Source of the DNA: Streptomyces sp. P3
GTDB taxonomy: Bacteria > Actinomycetota > Actinomycetes > Streptomycetales > Streptomycetaceae
Length of the DNA stretch: 64,000 nucleotides
Assembly: GCF_003032475.1 (NCBI RefSeq)
Contig: NZ_CP028369.1
Span: 6,324,001 to 6,388,000, forward strand
Direction: 5' to 3'
This document shows, in pieces, positions 62,308 through 64,000 of this stretch. The position numbers and the translations under genes are program-made. The notes under the pieces were generated by a model. The model was not told the DNA's origin. It saw only the letters and a list, made by a program, of their open reading frames with translations, and ran no database searches. Each line of letters opens with the position of its first letter. Within the stretch, counting starts at the first letter, position 1.

Positions 62308-62973
62308 TCAGGGGTGCTGCGGGGTGGGAGCTTCCGTGCTGTTCGCCCATGCGGTGTCGAATTGCTGGAGGGCGATGGTGTACAGGAGGCCGGGTGCTCG
62401 TGCGTAGAGGCAGGGTGAGTTCCTGCCGTGAGCGTTGTCGCTGTAGAAGGTGAGGTAGGCGACCTTGTCGGTGGCGATGATGCGGCACGTGTGGGGGAGG
62501 TTGTAGCGGCGCAGTCGGAGCCCGGTGTGTGTTTGGGCGGCTTGGGTGAGGTAGTCGATGTTGGCTCGGACCTGGCTTCTGAGCAGGTCAGGGGTGTAGC
62601 CCGGGTCGAAGCGGGCGACATTGTGGGAGCGGCGGTCGAGCCAGGAATCGTGTGGTGTGTCTGGATCGGGGAGCAGGATCTGGACGGATGCGGGCGAGAT
62701 GGTGCCGGACCACAGGGGGGCGAATGCTTCGCGGGTGAGTACGTTGCCGCGTCCTGCTATGACTTTGACCCACTGGGCGCGGGCGAGATCCTGGCGCATG
62801 GCGCGCTCTGCGGAGGCTTGACGGCGGTAGACGCGGTGGAGTCCTGTGCCGTTGAACCAGGAACAGGCGGCGGTGAGCCACCACAGGGGGCGCGCGGCGT
62901 GCAAGCGGCTGAGGACGAGCAGCAGGGCGCTGGTGGCGAGCGAGCTGAGTACGCCGAGCAGAAAGGCGTTCAT
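62308..62973 (-). CDS. Membrane-anchored protein of a probable conflict operon
   Basis: ATG 62973 (MNAFLLGVLSSLATSALLLV) after GGAG. The 221-residue protein begins with one membrane helix, then a cytosolic domain with SVQILLPDPDTPHDSWLDRR, LRLRRYNLPHTCRIIATDKV, YLTFYSDNAHGRN. The pattern resembles a PLD-like/DUF5919 type fold without a clear HKD. It lies 62 bp downstream of the nucleosidase gene on the same strand, so it may be a membrane-linked effector or sensor. Confidence 0.6.
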   Translation of the reverse strand: MNAFLLGVLSSLATSALLLVLSRLHAARPLWWLTAACSWFNGTGLHRVYRRQASAERAMRQDLARAQWVKVIAGRGNVLTREAFAPLWSGTISPASVQILLPDPDTPHDSWLDRRSHNVARFDPGYTPDLLRSQVRANIDYLTQAAQTHTGLRLRRYNLPHTCRIIATDKVAYLTFYSDNAHGRNSPCLYARAPGLLYTIALQQFDTAWANSTEAPTPQHP

Positions 62974-63035
62974 GCTGAGGCTCCGGTGGTGGGAGTTCAC
63001 TTTGGGCTGTACCGGTGGTGCTCGGGGCCGGACCT

Positions 63036-63929
63036 TCAGAAGTAGGGGAGTAGCCGGCTGAGGACATGGGCGGCGTTTCGTGCGGCGAGTTCGTGATGGC
63101 TGTGGCCCTTGTGTTCGTCTGCGTTGTCGGACACGCCGCGGATGACAATCCAGCCGGGGTTGGCCGTGCCGTGGACCGAGTTCTCCTGCCAGTACTGGCT
63201 GAGGCCTCCGGCTTCCATGTCTACGGCGAGGACTTTTTCGTGGTAGTCGGTGAGGTAGGTGCGGATGTCGCTGGCCCGGTCGGCGATGACGGCTTCGCCG
63301 GACCCGATGACTCCGGGGTAGACCTCGTACTGGTCGCTGGCGTGTGCGGTCATTTGGCCGTTGATGCGTGCCGGTGTCCCGTACTCGGTGAAGTAGGCGT
63401 TCACGGCGTGGACGATGTGCGCCGGCGCTTGCCGGTGTTCTCCACGGCGGCGGGTGTCTTGAGGATTGATCTTGCGGTTTTCGTAGTAGACGACGTCGGT
63501 GGAGACGATGACGTTGCCGATTCGGGCGTGGTCCTCATGGATGCCTCCGGCGATGCCGACGAGGGCCCACAGGCGGGGATTGTAGTGACGGCGGAGGTTT
63601 TCCAGGGCGGCCATGGTGGAGCGCTGACCCTGGCTTTGCGTCTGTGTGGCCACGATGCGCAACGTGGCGTCGGGGGCGATATGTTCGCCCTGGTAGAAGT
63701 AGAGGCCGCTGGGTGTCTTGTGGCGGCGGAGTTTCAACTCGTCGATGACGGAGCGGAGTTCCTCACTGAGGATGGTGACGATCCCGAGGTCCCACGGAAT
63801 GCCTGCCTCGGTGGCGGGCTCCGCGGAGGGCAGAGGGGTGGTCGTGGAGGCTTGGGCACTCTCTCCTATGGCGATGGTGCTGAAGGTGTTGTTGTTGCCG
63901 CGGCTGATGATGCCCTTGTTGTTGGTCAT
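63036..63929 (-). CDS. Nucleosidase-fold effector with N-terminal Asn-rich motif
   Basis: The 297-residue protein starts at ATG 63929, overlapping the upstream stop (ATGA). Residues 5-28 are Asn/Gly-rich: GIISRGNNNTFSTIAIGESA, then QAS. From about 46 follows a phosphorylase/MTA-SAH nucleosidase fold (DLGIVTILSEE, WALVGIAGGIHEDHARIGNV, VDMEAGGLSQYW, IRGVSDNADEHK). Nucleosidase domains of this kind act as effectors in bacterial NLR-like immune systems, cutting a nucleotide or purine. The N-terminal motif looks like a signalling adaptor. Confidence 0.75.
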   Translation of the reverse strand: MTNNKGIISRGNNNTFSTIAIGESAQASTTTPLPSAEPATEAGIPWDLGIVTILSEELRSVIDELKLRRHKTPSGLYFYQGEHIAPDATLRIVATQTQSQGQRSTMAALENLRRHYNPRLWALVGIAGGIHEDHARIGNVIVSTDVVYYENRKINPQDTRRRGEHRQAPAHIVHAVNAYFTEYGTPARINGQMTAHASDQYEVYPGVIGSGEAVIADRASDIRTYLTDYHEKVLAVDMEAGGLSQYWQENSVHGTANPGWIVIRGVSDNADEHKGHSHHELAARNAAHVLSRLLPYF

Positions 63930-64000
63930 GCGGCTGCTCCGTTGTCGGCCTGTGTGGGCTGGTTCGCGGGGACGTTGACCTGAGCTGCGTCTCCTACGGC
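63926..64000 (-). CDS. C-terminal end of the upstream gene (cut by the window)
   Basis: Only the last 24 residues are visible. They begin AVGDAAQVNVPANQPTQADN, then GAAA. The AVGDAAQ segment matches the AIGESAQ part of the downstream nucleosidase protein's N-terminal motif. The stop overlaps the next start (ATGA). Identity of the gene is unknown; it could be the sensor NTPase. Confidence 0.6.
   Translation of the reverse strand, partial: AVGDAAQVNVPANQPTQADNGAAA

Noticed and set aside
60567..62621. 684-residue minus-strand frame extending the MEDS-STAS gene upstream
   Set aside because: The part beyond 61349 crosses IS5 relics and lacks coding features; a TTG with a good ribosome site defines the start.
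1..64000. CRISPR arrays, tRNA and rRNA genes
   Set aside because: I saw no regularly spaced palindromic repeats and recognised no tRNA or rRNA; a tRNA scan would be needed to exclude a tRNA fully.

Overview
High-GC actinobacterial DNA, almost certainly Streptomyces. The base composition, the frequent GTG and TTG starts and the protein families (SCO5918-like, MEDS regulators, ECF41 sigma factor, DUF2690, IS1182, IS982 and IS1380 relatives) all point there. Dense transposase relics, decayed genes and many secreted proteins of unknown function suggest an accessory region, perhaps a chromosome arm. That placement is inference.

Layout. 0-9 kb: 3' part of a degenerate tyrosine-recombinase-like gene, an RlmA-type 23S rRNA methyltransferase, transposase relics, and two divergent WD40 beta-propeller proteins. 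9-19.5 kb: an AraC regulator, a run of secreted proteins (I36-like, serine beta-lactamase fold, DUF2690, others), a large lipoprotein, two gene relics and a Tat-type M20 amidohydrolase. 19.6-29 kb: a DNA-binding/transmembrane/periplasmic-binding fusion coupled to a small membrane protein; an ECF41 sigma factor with its carboxymuconolactone-decarboxylase partner and a matching promoter; two esterases beside a divergent WYL regulator with a palindromic operator. 29-36 kb: a SUKH protein, an XRE-cupin regulator divergent from a DHA2 exporter, then decayed DNA.

36-39.6 kb: a surface-protein locus. It has an integrin-like FG-GAP protein facing an operon of two WxL-like secreted proteins around a DUF916-like membrane-anchored protein, preceded by a cysteine-rich micro-ORF. 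40-47.6 kb: insertion-sequence territory with an ISAs1-type unit carrying an unrelated gene, IS1380 and other relics, a multidomain SpoIIE phosphatase, and one intact IS1182 element with 24-bp ends. 47.7-57.4 kb: a hydrolase-SDR-acyl-CoA ligase operon, a tandem universal stress protein, a kinase-fold protein, and an FkbM methyltransferase/GT4 pair. 58-61.3 kb: a cold-shock protein, an SCO5918-like protein and a coupled MEDS-STAS/MEDS-HATPase pair.

Right edge (62.3-64 kb): a probable conflict (immunity) operon. A nucleosidase-fold effector starts with an Asn-rich motif, and the last residues of the coupled upstream gene, cut by the window edge, carry a similar motif. A membrane-anchored protein follows downstream. 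This and the WxL/DUF916-like locus are the best candidates for undescribed biology.
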